In this document: positions 55,035 through 64,000 of the stretch, piece after piece
Numbering within the stretch: position 1 is the first letter of the stretch
Layout of the letters: the number at the start of each line of letters is the position of its first letter
From: Loripinus fragilis
Taxonomy: Eukaryota; Mollusca; Bivalvia; Lucinida; Lucinidae
Direction of reading: 5' to 3'
Assembly: GCA_964019695.1 (NCBI GenBank)
Contig: OZ026522.1
Span: forward strand, 57,932,811 to 57,996,810
DNA length: 64,000 nt
Program-made: the position numbers and the translations under genes
Notes under the pieces: generated by a model
The model's database searches: none
The model's input: the letters and a program-made list of their open reading frames with translations, nothing else
Told to the model about the DNA's origin: nothing

Positions 55035-55320
55035 TTTATATAGACGTGGGAACCGTTTAAAGCGGCCAGCTATAGACTGCCAAACACGGAATTTCTTTAC
55101 ATATTGGGTAGGACTCCCAAACTGGGACCCCCTACATAGCTAAACCAACGGCTGACGTCAAAATCAGCAGGCTCCATACGCAATTTCCGAGAGCCGTTTC
55201 CGGAAGCCGCCTAGCAACCAACCGGAAGCGGCTTGAGGAGCCGTCTAGGCACACGCCTAGGCGGCTCCCCGAGCCGTTTCCGGGAGCCGTTTTTGGAGCC
55301 GTTTCCCACGTCTATATAAA
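55035..55320. promoter_or_regulatory. GC-rich promoter block with 18-bp inverted TATA ends
   Basis: TTTATATAGACGTGGGAA (55035-55052) and its exact inverse TTCCCACGTCTATATAAA (55303-55320) bracket ~250 bp. The right part of this carries repeated GAGCCGTTTCC/GGCTCC words (55189-55302). The right-hand TATATAAA lies about 65 bp upstream of the ribozyme motif, so this is probably the internal promoter of the element's terminal repeat. Confidence 0.6.
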
Positions 55321-55384
55321 GCGTGCAGGTTTGCTATCTCAGCATTTTTGGATTCTTAATCATAGAGTCCACGTAGAAACAGGA

Positions 55385-55427
55385 AACCCCTGAAGAGTCT
55401 ACATATAGACGAAACCTAGGTCGGGTT
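55385..55427 (+). ncRNA. hammerhead ribozyme motif, type I, Penelope-associated
   Basis: All core parts are in order. Stem I 5' strand AACCC; core CTGAAGA (55390-55396); stem II GTCTA-CATA-TAGAC (55397-55410); core GAAA (55411-55414); very short stem III ACC-TA-GGT (55414-55421); cleavage-site C (55422); stem I 3' strand GGGTT (55423-55427), complementary to AACCC. Minimal stem III hammerheads are known in Penelope-like terminal repeats, where they can act as dimers. Self-cleavage would set the 5' end of the element RNA at 55423. Confidence 0.85.
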
Positions 55428-55574
55428 AGTCGCTGCACACATGGATAAAACCAAGGAGCCAGAGAAGGACGGTTGTTCTGTCCCGACTATCCAGTCACTC
55501 TCAAGCCTGAAAACCACTCAATAGCCTTAAAAAGTCCTTGAATTCTACTATTTTCTGTAGGACTTAGCACAGTT

Positions 55575-55875
55575 GATTGAGACCTAAATCATTGTAACAT
55601 TGTTGTGCCTTTATTTGGTGCAGCATATGCTGCACCAAATAAAGGCACAACAATTTTATACTACACCAAATAAAGGCACAACAATTTTATACTCAAATAA
55701 AGGCACAACAATTTTATACTACACCAAATAAAGGCACAACAATTTTATACTAATTTTCTAATACTAATTTCCCCATTATCTCAGTATAAAGGCACAACAA
55801 TTTTATACTACACCAAATAAAGGCACAACAATTTTATACTAATTTTCTAATACTAATTTCTCCATTATCCCAGTA
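55575..55875. repeat. short tandem repeat with palindromic start
   Basis: GTTGTGCCTTTATTTGGTGC mirrors GCACCAAATAAAGGCACAAC around AGCATATGCT. It is followed by six more CAAATAAAGGCACAACAATT-type units and two copies of TAATTTTCTAATACTAATTT. Confidence 0.8.
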
Positions 55876-56057
55876 TAGCATCTCTGAAGTAGAATTTAAC
55901 ACTTAAGTCTATTTTTCATCTATTTTTCTAAGTCCTTGAAAACTGTAGGAAAGTCTTTTAGAAGTCCTTGAAAAGTCCTTGAATTTTACTCATACTTGCC
56001 TGTATGAACCCTGATGTGGTATGACAGCAGTCTCATACTGACACAGTTCCATTTCAG

Positions 56058-56106
56058 TTTAGAAAGGTTGTATGAATACATACAAAAACAGCTCTGTCTG
56101 GTGATG
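56058..56106 (+). CDS. candidate micro-exon (unidentified)
   Basis: TTCCATTTCAG precedes and GTAAGA follows a 49-bp segment that, after one base, reads LERLYEYIQKQLCLVM. It has good splice consensus on both sides but is very short. It could belong to the same unidentified plus-strand gene as 40366-40492. Confidence 0.25.
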
Positions 56107-56334
56107 GTAAGATTGGCAGATTACACGTTATTGTCAGTTTATGTACAAGAAATCGGTGGTTATTGATGCCATAATGGTTTTATATGGTAAATATCTGAGT
56201 ATTATCTAATAAATGATTCCTAAGAGATGTGACAAGTGACTTGCTATTGAAGCTTATAATGTCAATGTCCTAATTTACATTCTTGAAACAGAAACTGCCA
56301 TGTCAAGCTTGTATTGCTTTCACCACTGGAAGGA

Positions 56335-57181
56335 CAGGGCTCGAAATACACGTCCGCTCGTATTTACGAGTGGAAGTTCGGTCCGCTCGTATTTACGAGT
56401 GGAAGTTCGGTAAGGGCGAGTGGAAATTGCCATTTGCTAGCCCAACAGGACGAGTAGATTTTTTTGGTTTTGTAATTATTTTTGAGGAAAAAAAAAGAAC
56501 TAACTAGCATGTTTTACAGCCTGCAAAAGCAACGCAAACACAGTGAAGAAAGATCATTCAGTAGCTTTAAAATGTCACTAAAATGTGACTGGATGTTTAC
56601 ATTAGTCAGCAGTATATGCAACCCGGTAAAATCTGGTTGATCTTCGAACTAAATACCGGGACACATTGGAAAATCAATTCAGACTAAGGGTTTTGAAAGT
56701 ATAAAGCCGACGTTCCGGATTTTATCTTTGCATACGAAAACGGGGGTCAGTCTGATTACCGCAGGATACCGCAGTACCACAAGGTTGATGGTCCTGATCT
56801 TATGGAATACAATCCCACAGAAAGCATTATAAACTGTTTAAACAGTGGATAAGGGACTAGACATATTAAGTGGCACATATGTACTGGTCCGAGGGGTCCA
56901 AAGGCTGCTGCACCTCAGTCTGATGCAGATGACTGAATAGTCAGAATCATGGCTGAAAGGGAATAGTGTAAACCACAGTTTTATTTGTTTTGACATATAT
57001 TACTAGTCAGTTGATGTCACATGTCACCTAAAACTAATTGTAAATAAGTTACTGAATTATGTGTTTTGTCTGTTTTAAAATACCAGGCTTAAGGACGAGT
57101 TCAACTGGAGTAAGGACAAGTGAAAAATTTAGACCACTTGCCCCACAGGACGAGTAGGTCCAAAAAAAAATTCGAGCCCTG
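56335..57181. mobile_element. CAGGG-TIR element (hAT5-like MITE)
   Basis: CAGGGCTCGAAATACACG on the left and AAAATTCGAGCCCTG on the right, AAGGA duplicated on both sides (56330-56334, 57182-57186). The interior has a tandem of GTCCGCTCGTATTTACGAGT and no transposase. Confidence 0.7.
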
Positions 57182-57186
57182 AAGGA

Positions 57187-58035
57187 GATATACATTCAGG
57201 CCATAATTTGGGGCGCCTTGATGTTTGACAATCACATTTGCATTTTATAGCTGAAAAACTTAGAGACAGGCCTTCAGGTAAGCGGTAGACTTGCGCAGTC
57301 CATTCAATTAGATAATATATTTTCATGGAAACAAGTAACTCTCAAATACCTATCTTACCGAATTTTTAAAGAATCTGAAGAGAATTGAAAGAGTTAAAGT
57401 GCTATTAGAGAGGATAATTTCTTCTTAGTATGATCTGTTGATTTAGAAAAAAAAAAAATTCTACTGTTTGGACGATTGCCAGTCTAGGTAAGCGGCTGTG
57501 ATTACACACCAAAACATGATGTGGGTACTCAAAAGAACCATCTCGATGTAACCGTTGTACTGAGTACCTGAAACATCGTACGATTGACTGATTTTTATGA
57601 TAACTCTTTGCCTGCCAGCATTGGGCCTGGTCTGGATGAACACATTTTTGAGCCAGATCAGGCCCGACAATATAAAAAGAACACAAATTGTCTGGATGCA
57701 AAATGTTTGACACTCTGATAATACTCCTGAAAGAAGTTTAAGAAAAAGGTGATTTTGAAAAAGATCAGCAAACGACAAAAAAGCATGCAAATTACCCAGT
57801 ATGCAAAGAGTTTCTAGACATAGGTAAATGTTCTAAAATTTTGAACACTAGTTGCGTGCCAAAAAGACCCAGACAAACAGTGCAGACCCAGATCAGACTG
57901 CTTCTGAAGAAGCAGTCTGATCAGGATCTTCACTGTTTGCTATTCTGCCAAGTCTTTTTTGAATTCCAGCTCTGAAAACGAACATCTTATTTGAGAACAG
58001 ATGGAGAAAAGTGTTTGAAATTTTAGAACATTTAC
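57187..58035. other. MITE pieces, no gene
   Basis: A family A fragment (57505-57590), a family G copy (57600-57812) and a palindrome CCCAGATCAGACTGCTTCTG / AGAAGCAGTCTGATC at about 57886-57930 account for much of this stretch. Confidence 0.5.
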
Positions 58036-58299
58036 CGTATACACTGCTAGCAGAATCAGAGCTTCTGTTGCATGCTTTTTGATTGATTGTCCAGGCATAA
58101 TTAAATTCTTCTGTCTATACAGGGAACCCCACTGGGACCCTCTATCACTGCTCTCACACCAATGGTCACAATTTTTTTCAGCATCTTCTTGACACTCGTC
58201 CCTCAGGAAATTATTCATGGAGCCCTCGAATGTCAGATTTAGATACAGGAAAGAATTGTTATAGCAGAGCTCAATATTGGGCATATTTTGATATGACAT
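58036..58299 (-). CDS. candidate host exon (unidentified protein)
   Basis: The minus frame reads NIELCYNNSFLYLNLTFEGS, then MNNFLRDECQEDAEKNCDHW, CESSDRGSQWGSLYRQKNLI and KHATEALILLAVYT, followed by a GGTAAATG donor-like site at 58036-58035. Three or four cysteines and an N-x-T site (NLT) would suit an extracellular domain. No acceptor is obvious at the other end apart from an AT-rich stretch. I do not recognise the family. Confidence 0.3.
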
Positions 58300-58339
58300 A
58301 TATCATATATATATATAGTATTATTATACCTCAGGTGAA

Positions 58340-60505
58340 TTTCTTCAATAGACGAACGACTGATATTTTATAATATCACCCGTTGCTACAGCAAAGGCGA
58401 ATACTGCCACTTGTTTGCCATAGCAGCGGGTGATATTATAAAATATCAGGGCGGTCACATGATGCGCAACGCCGATGCGCGTACGGTTAGTTCACGTCAG
58501 GAGACGTTCAACAGCAATGGCGGACATGACGCATGATTTGGCGACTTTAAACTCCAAATAACTTCGCTGTTTATGGTCAGAAACATAAAGTGTGGGTACT
58601 CGTTTTCTTAGTTAGGACGAGAGGAACAAGCTGAGACCAAATTTAAGACGATTAGGTGAAATTTTCTATTTTGCATCAAAACAGCCTCATGTGCAGTATC
58701 TCCTTTAAAAATGACGCTGCTTGGTATTAAGTTTGACGTCATCAGCTTTAATGACGTAATTTGGTAAACAGAACGTCAGTGATCAGGTCGAGCAATCAGA
58801 TGAACCATTTTTGTGAAAGATTTGATTTCATTCAAGCATATAGATAAGAGGCTGTTTATTATTTTCCCTTCGGATCTCCCCTCACCATGGTAGGTATATT
58901 GTGTAAGAGAAGTACTTCAGAAAATAAGGGATCTAATGTTCTGTTCGGTATAATAAAATAAATATTACATTTCCTGCTAGGGTGACAGTTGAAAATATCA
59001 TCCCTCGAAATATGATTATCAACCTCGGCTGCGCCTCGGTTGATAATCACATTCCTCGGGATGATATTTTCGACTATCACCCGCGCAGGGAATGTAATAT
59101 TTATATAATATCACCCATTGCTACAGCAAAGGGGAATACTGCCAAGTGTTTGCCATAGCAGCGGGTGATATAAAATATAAAATATCAGGGCGGTCACCTG
59201 ATGCGCAACGCTGATCCGCGTACGGTTTGTTCACGTCAGGAGACGTTCAACAGCAATGGCGGACATGAAACATGATTTGGCGACTTTAAACTCCAAATAA
59301 CTACATTGTTTATGGTCAGAAACATAAAATGTGGGTACGTGTTTTCTTAGTTAGGGCGAGAGGAACACGTTGAGACAAAATTTGAGCGGATTTGGCGAAA
59401 TTTTCTATTTTGCAACCAACCCTATCTTGTACAGTATCTCCATTTAAATCGACTTTTTATGACGTACTTTGTTTAACCCAACGTTATGATCAGTTCGAGC
59501 ATTCAAACTGTTCAAAAGAAACATTTTTAAATGTGAAAGATGTATTTTCATTTATGCATATCTTTAAGAGACTGTGCATTATTTTCCCTATGGAATTCCC
59601 CTCACCACGGTAGACCTAAGAAGTTGGAAAATAAAGGATCTAATGTTCGGTATAATAAAATGAATATTACATTCCCTGATTGGGTCAAAGTCGAAAATAT
59701 CATCCCTCAAGATATGATTATCAACCTTGGCTGCGCCCCCATTGATAATCACATTCCTCGGGATGATATTTTCGACTATCACCCGCGCAGGGAATGTAAT
59801 ATTTATATAATATCACCCATTGCTACAGCAAAGGGGAATACTGCCAAGTGTTTGCCATAGCAGCAGGTGATATAAAATATAAAATATCAGGGCGGTCACC
59901 TGATGCGCAACGCTGATCCGCGTAGGGTTTGTTCACGTCAGGAGACGTTCAACAGCAATGGCGGACATGAAACATGATTTGGCGACTTTAAACTCCAAAT
60001 AACTACGTTGTTTATGGTCAGAAACATAAAATGTGGGTACGTGTTTTCTTAGTTAGGGCGAGAGGAACACGTTGAGACAAAATTTGAGCGGATTTGGCGA
60101 AATTTTCTATTTTGCAACCAACCCTATCTTGTACAGTATCTCCATTTAAATCGACTTTTTATGACGTACTTTGTTTAACCCAACGTTATGATCAGTTCGA
60201 GCATTCAAACTGTTCAAAAGAAACATTTTTAAATGTGAAAGATGTATTTTCATTTATGCATATCTTTAAGAGACTGTGCATTATTTTCCCTATGGAATTC
60301 CCCTCACCACGGTAGACCTAAGAAGTTGGAAAATAAAGGATCTAATGTTCGGTATAATAAAATGAATATTACATTCCCTGATTGGGTCAAAGTCGAAAAT
60401 ATCATCCCTCAAGATATGATTATCAACCTTGGCTGCGCCCCCATTGATAATCACATTCCTCGGGATGATATTTTCGACTATCACCCAATCAGGGAATGTA
60501 ATATT
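58340..60505. repeat. tandemly amplified ~702-bp palindrome-bearing repeat, three copies
   Basis: Copies occupy about 58360-59100, 59102-59803 and 59804-60505. The last two are almost identical at an exact offset of 702 bp; the first is more diverged. Each holds a short hairpin (CCCGTTGCTACAGCAAAGG..TTTGCCATAGCAGCGGG) and ends in a ~60-bp-arm palindrome (GTCGAAAATATCATCCCTC / GATGATATTTTCGACTATCA). Repeated small frames (59392, 60094) arise from the duplication. Confidence 0.85.
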
Positions 60506-60955
60506 TATATAATATGCTATAAGAAAGTACCTAAACCTTTCATGGGACAACTTAATTGCCCCCTGTAAGGAAGTCATCATCACCTCATAAAGATTAGCCT
60601 TTGATATGTCTGGAATAGCCCTCAGGTAGTGGTACCACTTTTATTGTCTAAGAATTTAGGGCTTAACTGCATCAAACGTTATGGAAAATTCCATTAATCT
60701 TAAAAGGGTTAAAAATCCAAAGTATGATTGATGATAAGCTTGATACTAACCTTGAAATGCAGCAACGACCTTAGTCAAACTTAATAAGGCACTTCCAAGA
60801 ATACAAATGCATCAGCAACCCTTATTTATCGTAGCTCTCTTGAAACTATTTTCAATGTGGTTCGATTATCAGCTGAAATGGAATAAAGTATACTACCATT
60901 TTGTTTCTCCGAGCAACATTGCACATGCGCTTACAAAGTAAGTAAGGGTGCTAAG
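60506..60955. other. no gene recognised
   Basis: Unassigned sequence between the tandem repeat and the gypsy-type fragment. Confidence 0.4.
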
Positions 60956-61168
60956 CAGGTCTGCAGGATGCCCTTCCCAACAACATGGCAGCTGAAAGCA
61001 ATGCTCTCAACCTATCAAGCATTTTGATGGTTTCAGAGTCAATCCTGCATCTCTGACTCTGGTGAAAATATCATTAAGAGTTACAAGATGATCACCCCAA
61101 TGTTTTGTATACCCTAGGATGTCATCTACAAAGTTGTCTGCATTACTACTTCCTCATGATTCTGTTAA

Positions 61169-61376
61169 CCCATAAAGCGCCACCTATAATTTGCAGCAGA
61201 CAAAAATTAAAAATTTTGCCGCCTTATTGAAAATAACAAATAAGGCATGATATTTCATGGGAATCGTCTGCTGGCAGATGATTCTCATGAAATATCATAC
61301 TTTATTTTTTTATTAAAATTAAGAAAGATGTCGCAAAATTTGTCGTCTGCTGCAGTCGTGATTGGCGCTTTAAGGG
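61169..61376. mobile_element. piggyBac-like palindromic MITE inserted in the RT
   Basis: CCCATAAAGCGCC to GGCGCTTTAAGGG, with TTAA on both sides (61165-61168, 61377-61380). The hairpin GGGAATCGTCTGCTGGCAGA is shared with 1418-1624. Excising it brings the two RT parts of the gypsy fragment together. Confidence 0.85.
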
Positions 61377-62156
61377 TTAAATGTACATCCAGAATTGACT
61401 TATACAAATGGCATCAGTTGTTGAGAATGAAGTCAAATGTTGTGAACCCTTTTCTACCATGATCTGCAAAAAGTTGTTCGTGTCGATCTTGTAGAAAAAC
61501 TTGTCATCTTTAAGCTTGGACTTTATGTCCTCAGGATTTCAAATAGGTTCAGTATCAAACATGGTCACAAGGTTGATCTGTCTAAAGTCTACACAAAATC
61601 TGTTTGTGCCATCCTTCTTCTTAACTAGTACTATTGGTGAGTTGTAGTCAGACATGGCTGGCTCTATGACATCAGCCTCTAGCATAGCCTGAACTTTTTT
61701 CTCAACCTCTTGTCTCTTGGCATAGGGTATTGGGTATGGACGAACATGAATGGGACTCTTGTTCGTCAACTCTATCTTGTGTTCAGCCAGGTGGATTGTT
61801 CCAGGCATATCTGTGAATATGCACTGAAATTCTTCAAGCAGTCTCACCATATCTGCACATCTTTGTATGTTTCTTCTCCCTTCAAACATACTTAGTTCAA
61901 CAAGCTCTCATCATCTACAATGCCAATTTCTGAGCTTGGCTCAGTCTCTATGATGGCCATACCTGAGATCACACTATCATCCCTTTCTTCAAACTTTTCA
62001 AGAAGTTGATATGGTATGTTCGAACCTTGTCATCAATCTTCACTGGATAGTTCATCCTGTTGACTACCCCAACTACTTCATATGGACCCTTCCATTGTAA
62101 CATGAGCTTGTTGTGGGTTGTTGGTAGAAGTAAGAGTACCTTGTCTCCCTTCTTGA

Positions 62157-62606
62157 GGCCAGATTTTTTTTGTTAGTTGATTTACGGGAATTCTTTTTTT
62201 CAGATCTAGGGTCGTGGGGACGAAAAAAAAATAAATAAAAAAACATCTGAAAATGACCAGTTGACTGGTCATTTTCAGAGCTTTTTTTTTTTTTTTTTTT
62301 TCTTAATATCTCCTGAAAAAAAACAGTAAAAATAAACTAGTAAGGTAAACCAAGAGTTTGTATTAAATCTTTTAAATATTTCATCATTTTCCTAAAAGTC
62401 TGGACAGGACAATCACTTTTAACAGTGTCACTTTCAAAATTACACAGACAGAGCCTCAAAAATATTTTTTTTCAACAAAATTAGTATTTAGAGTCGGCAG
62501 ATAAAATATAAAAAATAATTTTAGAAATTAAATTTTATTTTATTTCTACTTTCTGGAAAATTACAGTAGGAGGGTTTGTAAATCAACTAATAAAAAAAAT
62601 CTGGCC
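62157..62606. mobile_element. 450-bp TIR MITE (family I, PIF/Harbinger-like)
   Basis: GGCCAGATTTTTTTTGTTAG and its inverse CTAATAAAAAAAATCTGGCC, TIR of about 28 bp continuing to TTGATTTA. TGA is present on both sides (62154-62156, 62607-62609). It sits within the integrase C-terminal region. A half copy is at 28552. Confidence 0.8.
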
Positions 62607-62676
62607 TGAGCCTCTCTGTCTAACAGATTTGTCATAATGGTGTTTGTAAACACTCTGACCATCATACAAACTACCT

Positions 62677-62876
62677 AGGAGCGCAGTGGCTCAATGGTAG
62701 AGTGCTTGACTCGAGACCGAAGGGCAGCGGGTTCGAGCCTCACCGGCGTCACTGTGTTGTGTCCTTGAGCAAGAACATTAATCCTAGCTTAATACTGGTT
62801 CAACCCAGGAAGACCCGTCCCTTTATAACTGCAAGATTGTTGATGGGACGTAAAGAATTAAATCAAACCAAACAAA
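62677..62876 (+). mobile_element. V-SINE-like SINE inserted in the integrase region
   Basis: The head GTGGCTCAATGGTAGAGTGC, GGTTCGAGCCTCACCGGCGT and the core GTGTCCTTGAGCAAGAACAT. ATACAAACTACCT at 62664-62676 is duplicated perfectly at 62877-62889 (13 bp). Confidence 0.9.
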
Positions 62877-63510
62877 ATACAAACTACCTCTGGCAATCTT
62901 GCAAGTTTCTTCAAACCTGTTACAAAGTTCTTACACATACTGGTAGGTTTTTGAAACCTCTGGAGTATCTTTCTCAGTCCAGAGCTCTTTCAGAACCAGC
63001 ATAGGTCCACAACTAACTGTTCTTACATACAGTAGTTCAATGGTGAGAACCCTGTTGATGCTTGTGGAACTTCTCTGTATGCAAACAAAACTGCAGATAA
63101 ATATCTGTCCCAGTATTTGGGTTTCTCCTGGCACATTTTCTTCAACATGCTTTCAAGAACTCCATTCATTCTTTCACAAAGTCCATTACACTTTGGGTTA
63201 TATGGGGTTGTGAACAACTGTTTGGGTGATATAAGCCTACAGACTTCCTTCATGAGGTCTGAAGTAAATTGGCTACCCTTGTCATGCAAACTTTTGGTAG
63301 CAAAGCTTCAGCAACCCTCTCTGTTTCAATCCTGGGCAAAGCAACTACCTCAGGGTACTTTATAGCAAAGTCTACTATTGTTAAGATATATCTGTTACCG
63401 TTGCCTGATACTGCTGTGATGGGGTCTATCAGATCAACTGCAACACTGTGAAAGGGTACATCCATTATTAGCATCTCCCCAAGGGGAACTTTTATTACCT
63501 TTCTTTTAGG

Positions 63511-63655
63511 CTGTTGTCAGTTACAAGCAAACATATGTGCATGAAGTACTGGTTAACTGCTTAGTCAAGCAAAAGTGTGGATAGATGAACTGACTGTCTC
63601 GACATGACCATAGCAGTTTACTGGGATGTAAAACCTCAAACCAAACAAATAAAAC
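63511..63655 (+). mobile_element. 3' fragment of second-family SINE
   Basis: GCTGTTGTCAGTTACAAGCA, TACTGGTTAACTGCTTAGTC, CATAGCAGTTTACTGGGATG, tail CAAACCAAACAAATAAAACA. The tRNA-like head is missing. It marks the upstream edge of the surviving integrase frame. Confidence 0.75.
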
Positions 63656-64000
63656 AAACATCTATGGACTCTATTTCTAAAAAAACTTCTCTGCTGATTT
63701 TTTTATTTCTTTCAAATTGATGTTAGGAATACTTTTAGAGTGTCAAAATGTTTGGATCCTGATCAGGCATGACATCATCATTATCATTAACATGCAGGTG
63801 CAGGGACATCATCCACAGCAGCGGGACCAGGCTTTAGGCTGCATGCATAGCAGATCTGGTTTGTTACGGTTACTGGCAATTATGGCTTATAAGAACTTGG
63901 TTGACTTTTTACTGTTATTGAAAGTGTACTTGGGTTTAAAAGAACTTTTCAATGTTGACATTTACAGTAATTAGTTCATTATGTAAATAAACAAACAAAA
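63656..64000. other. no gene recognised
   Basis: The plus frame at 63717-63974 has no recognisable domain. The upstream zinc-binding part of the gypsy integrase is not found here. Confidence 0.45.

Larger units (their letters stand above)
49822..55508 (+). mobile_element. Penelope-like element, 5' truncated, with nested second element
   Basis: GAAAACCACTCA at 49810-49821 is repeated at 55509-55520, a 12-bp target duplication. The left junction falls inside the coding frame (5' truncation). The right end contains a TATA box, a hammerhead ribozyme motif and the beginning of an ORF (ATG at 55441). This is the arrangement expected when the 3' terminal repeat copies the promoter and start of the element, as in Penelope-like retroelements. 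A minus-strand RT element interrupts it at about 52390-54620. Confidence 0.85.
49732..56013. mobile_element. CAGGG-TIR DNA transposon (hAT5-like MITE), host of nested insertions
   Basis: The left end CAGGGTTCGCACAAGCTTGA and right end CTTGCCTGTATGAACCCTG are inverted at their tips and flanked by ATGTG on both sides (49727-49731, 56014-56018). Its own sequence is only the outer ~90 bp on the left and ~500 bp on the right, marked by repeated AAAGTCCTTGAA; everything else arrived later. CAGGG tips with a 5-bp duplication fit the hAT5 group, but no transposase is present. Confidence 0.6.
60960..63510 (-). pseudogene. Ty3/gypsy pol fragment with integrase before RT (Gmr1-like order)
   Basis: On the minus strand, from 63510 downward. 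The integrase core has VPFHSVAVDLIDPI and YILTIVDFAIKYPEVVAL with the first aspartates, then, after a frameshift, DKGSQFTSDLMKEV and NPKCNGLCERMNGVLE with the last catalytic Glu (63474-63023). A GPY/F-type C-terminal module follows (KGDKVLLLLPTTHNKLMLQW, KGPYEVVGVV, about 62155-61990). RT follows (61889-61495): CIFTDMPGTIHLAEHKIELT, VIEPAMSDYNSPIVLVKKKD, RFCVDFRQIN. After a MITE comes NFVDDILGYTKHW with the FVDD active site at about 61120-61131, then DAGLTLKPSKCLIG. Integrase lying upstream of RT is the reverse of normal Ty3/gypsy and matches the Gmr1 group. No LTRs, RNase H or Gag seen; several stops. Confidence 0.75.

Noticed and set aside
54583..55143. 186-aa plus-strand frame
   Set aside because: It spans the junction of two mobile elements, lacks domains, and a better frame overlaps it.

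Overview
This window looks like animal nuclear DNA, most likely from a bivalve mollusc. It is intergenic or intronic and almost wholly made of mobile elements and their decay products. The evidence is an AT-rich background, tRNA-derived SINEs with a V-SINE-like central domain, Helentron-like elements with tandem-repeat cores, Penelope-like, tyrosine-recombinase and Ty3/gypsy retroelements, many TIR/hairpin MITEs, and no bacterial gene organisation. Species assignment is inference. I identified no complete host gene. A few short open segments bounded by splice-like sites (40366-40492, 56058-56106, 58036-58299 minus) are the only candidate host exons.

Layout: 0-11 kb holds MITEs (including a piggyBac-like TTAA family), a 1.7-kb Helentron-like element (2813-4500), SINEs, short tandem repeats and a 3' fragment of a Penelope-like element. 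From 11.9 to 27.1 kb lie the exons of a decayed hAT-type transposase-like gene, with GT-AG boundaries still visible. One of its introns holds a ~59-bp satellite array, and that array is split by a 4,579-bp Helitron (16067-20645, minus) whose removal restores the array exactly at an A|T site. Other introns hold an element with a 1,030-bp TIR transposon nested inside it, a SINE and MITEs.

29703-34048 is a near-complete tyrosine-recombinase (DIRS-superorder) retrotransposon: a Gag-like ORF with an RGG-type tail, an RT/RNase H/adenine-methyltransferase-like ORF, a recombinase ORF, and A1...B1-A2...B2 split direct repeats. 34-49 kb is SINEs, a 42-bp minisatellite, MITEs and a second Helentron-like element (46725-47656) inserted in a MITE.

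49.7-56.0 kb is a four-level nest. A CAGGG-TIR transposon with a 5-bp TSD carries a 5'-truncated Penelope-like element (RT plus GIY-YIG, 12-bp TSD). That element carries a C2H2 zinc-finger ORF, a hammerhead-ribozyme motif and a TATA-bearing inverted repeat, and it is itself interrupted by a second, antisense Penelope-like RT element. 58.3-60.5 kb is a tandemly amplified ~702-bp palindrome-bearing repeat. 60.96-63.51 kb (minus) is a decayed Ty3/gypsy pol fragment with integrase upstream of RT (Gmr1-like order), interrupted by two MITEs and a SINE and bordered on its 5' side by SINE sequence.

The elements do not form a pathway. What they record is a relative chronology of insertions, much of it readable from target-site duplications and restored empty sites.
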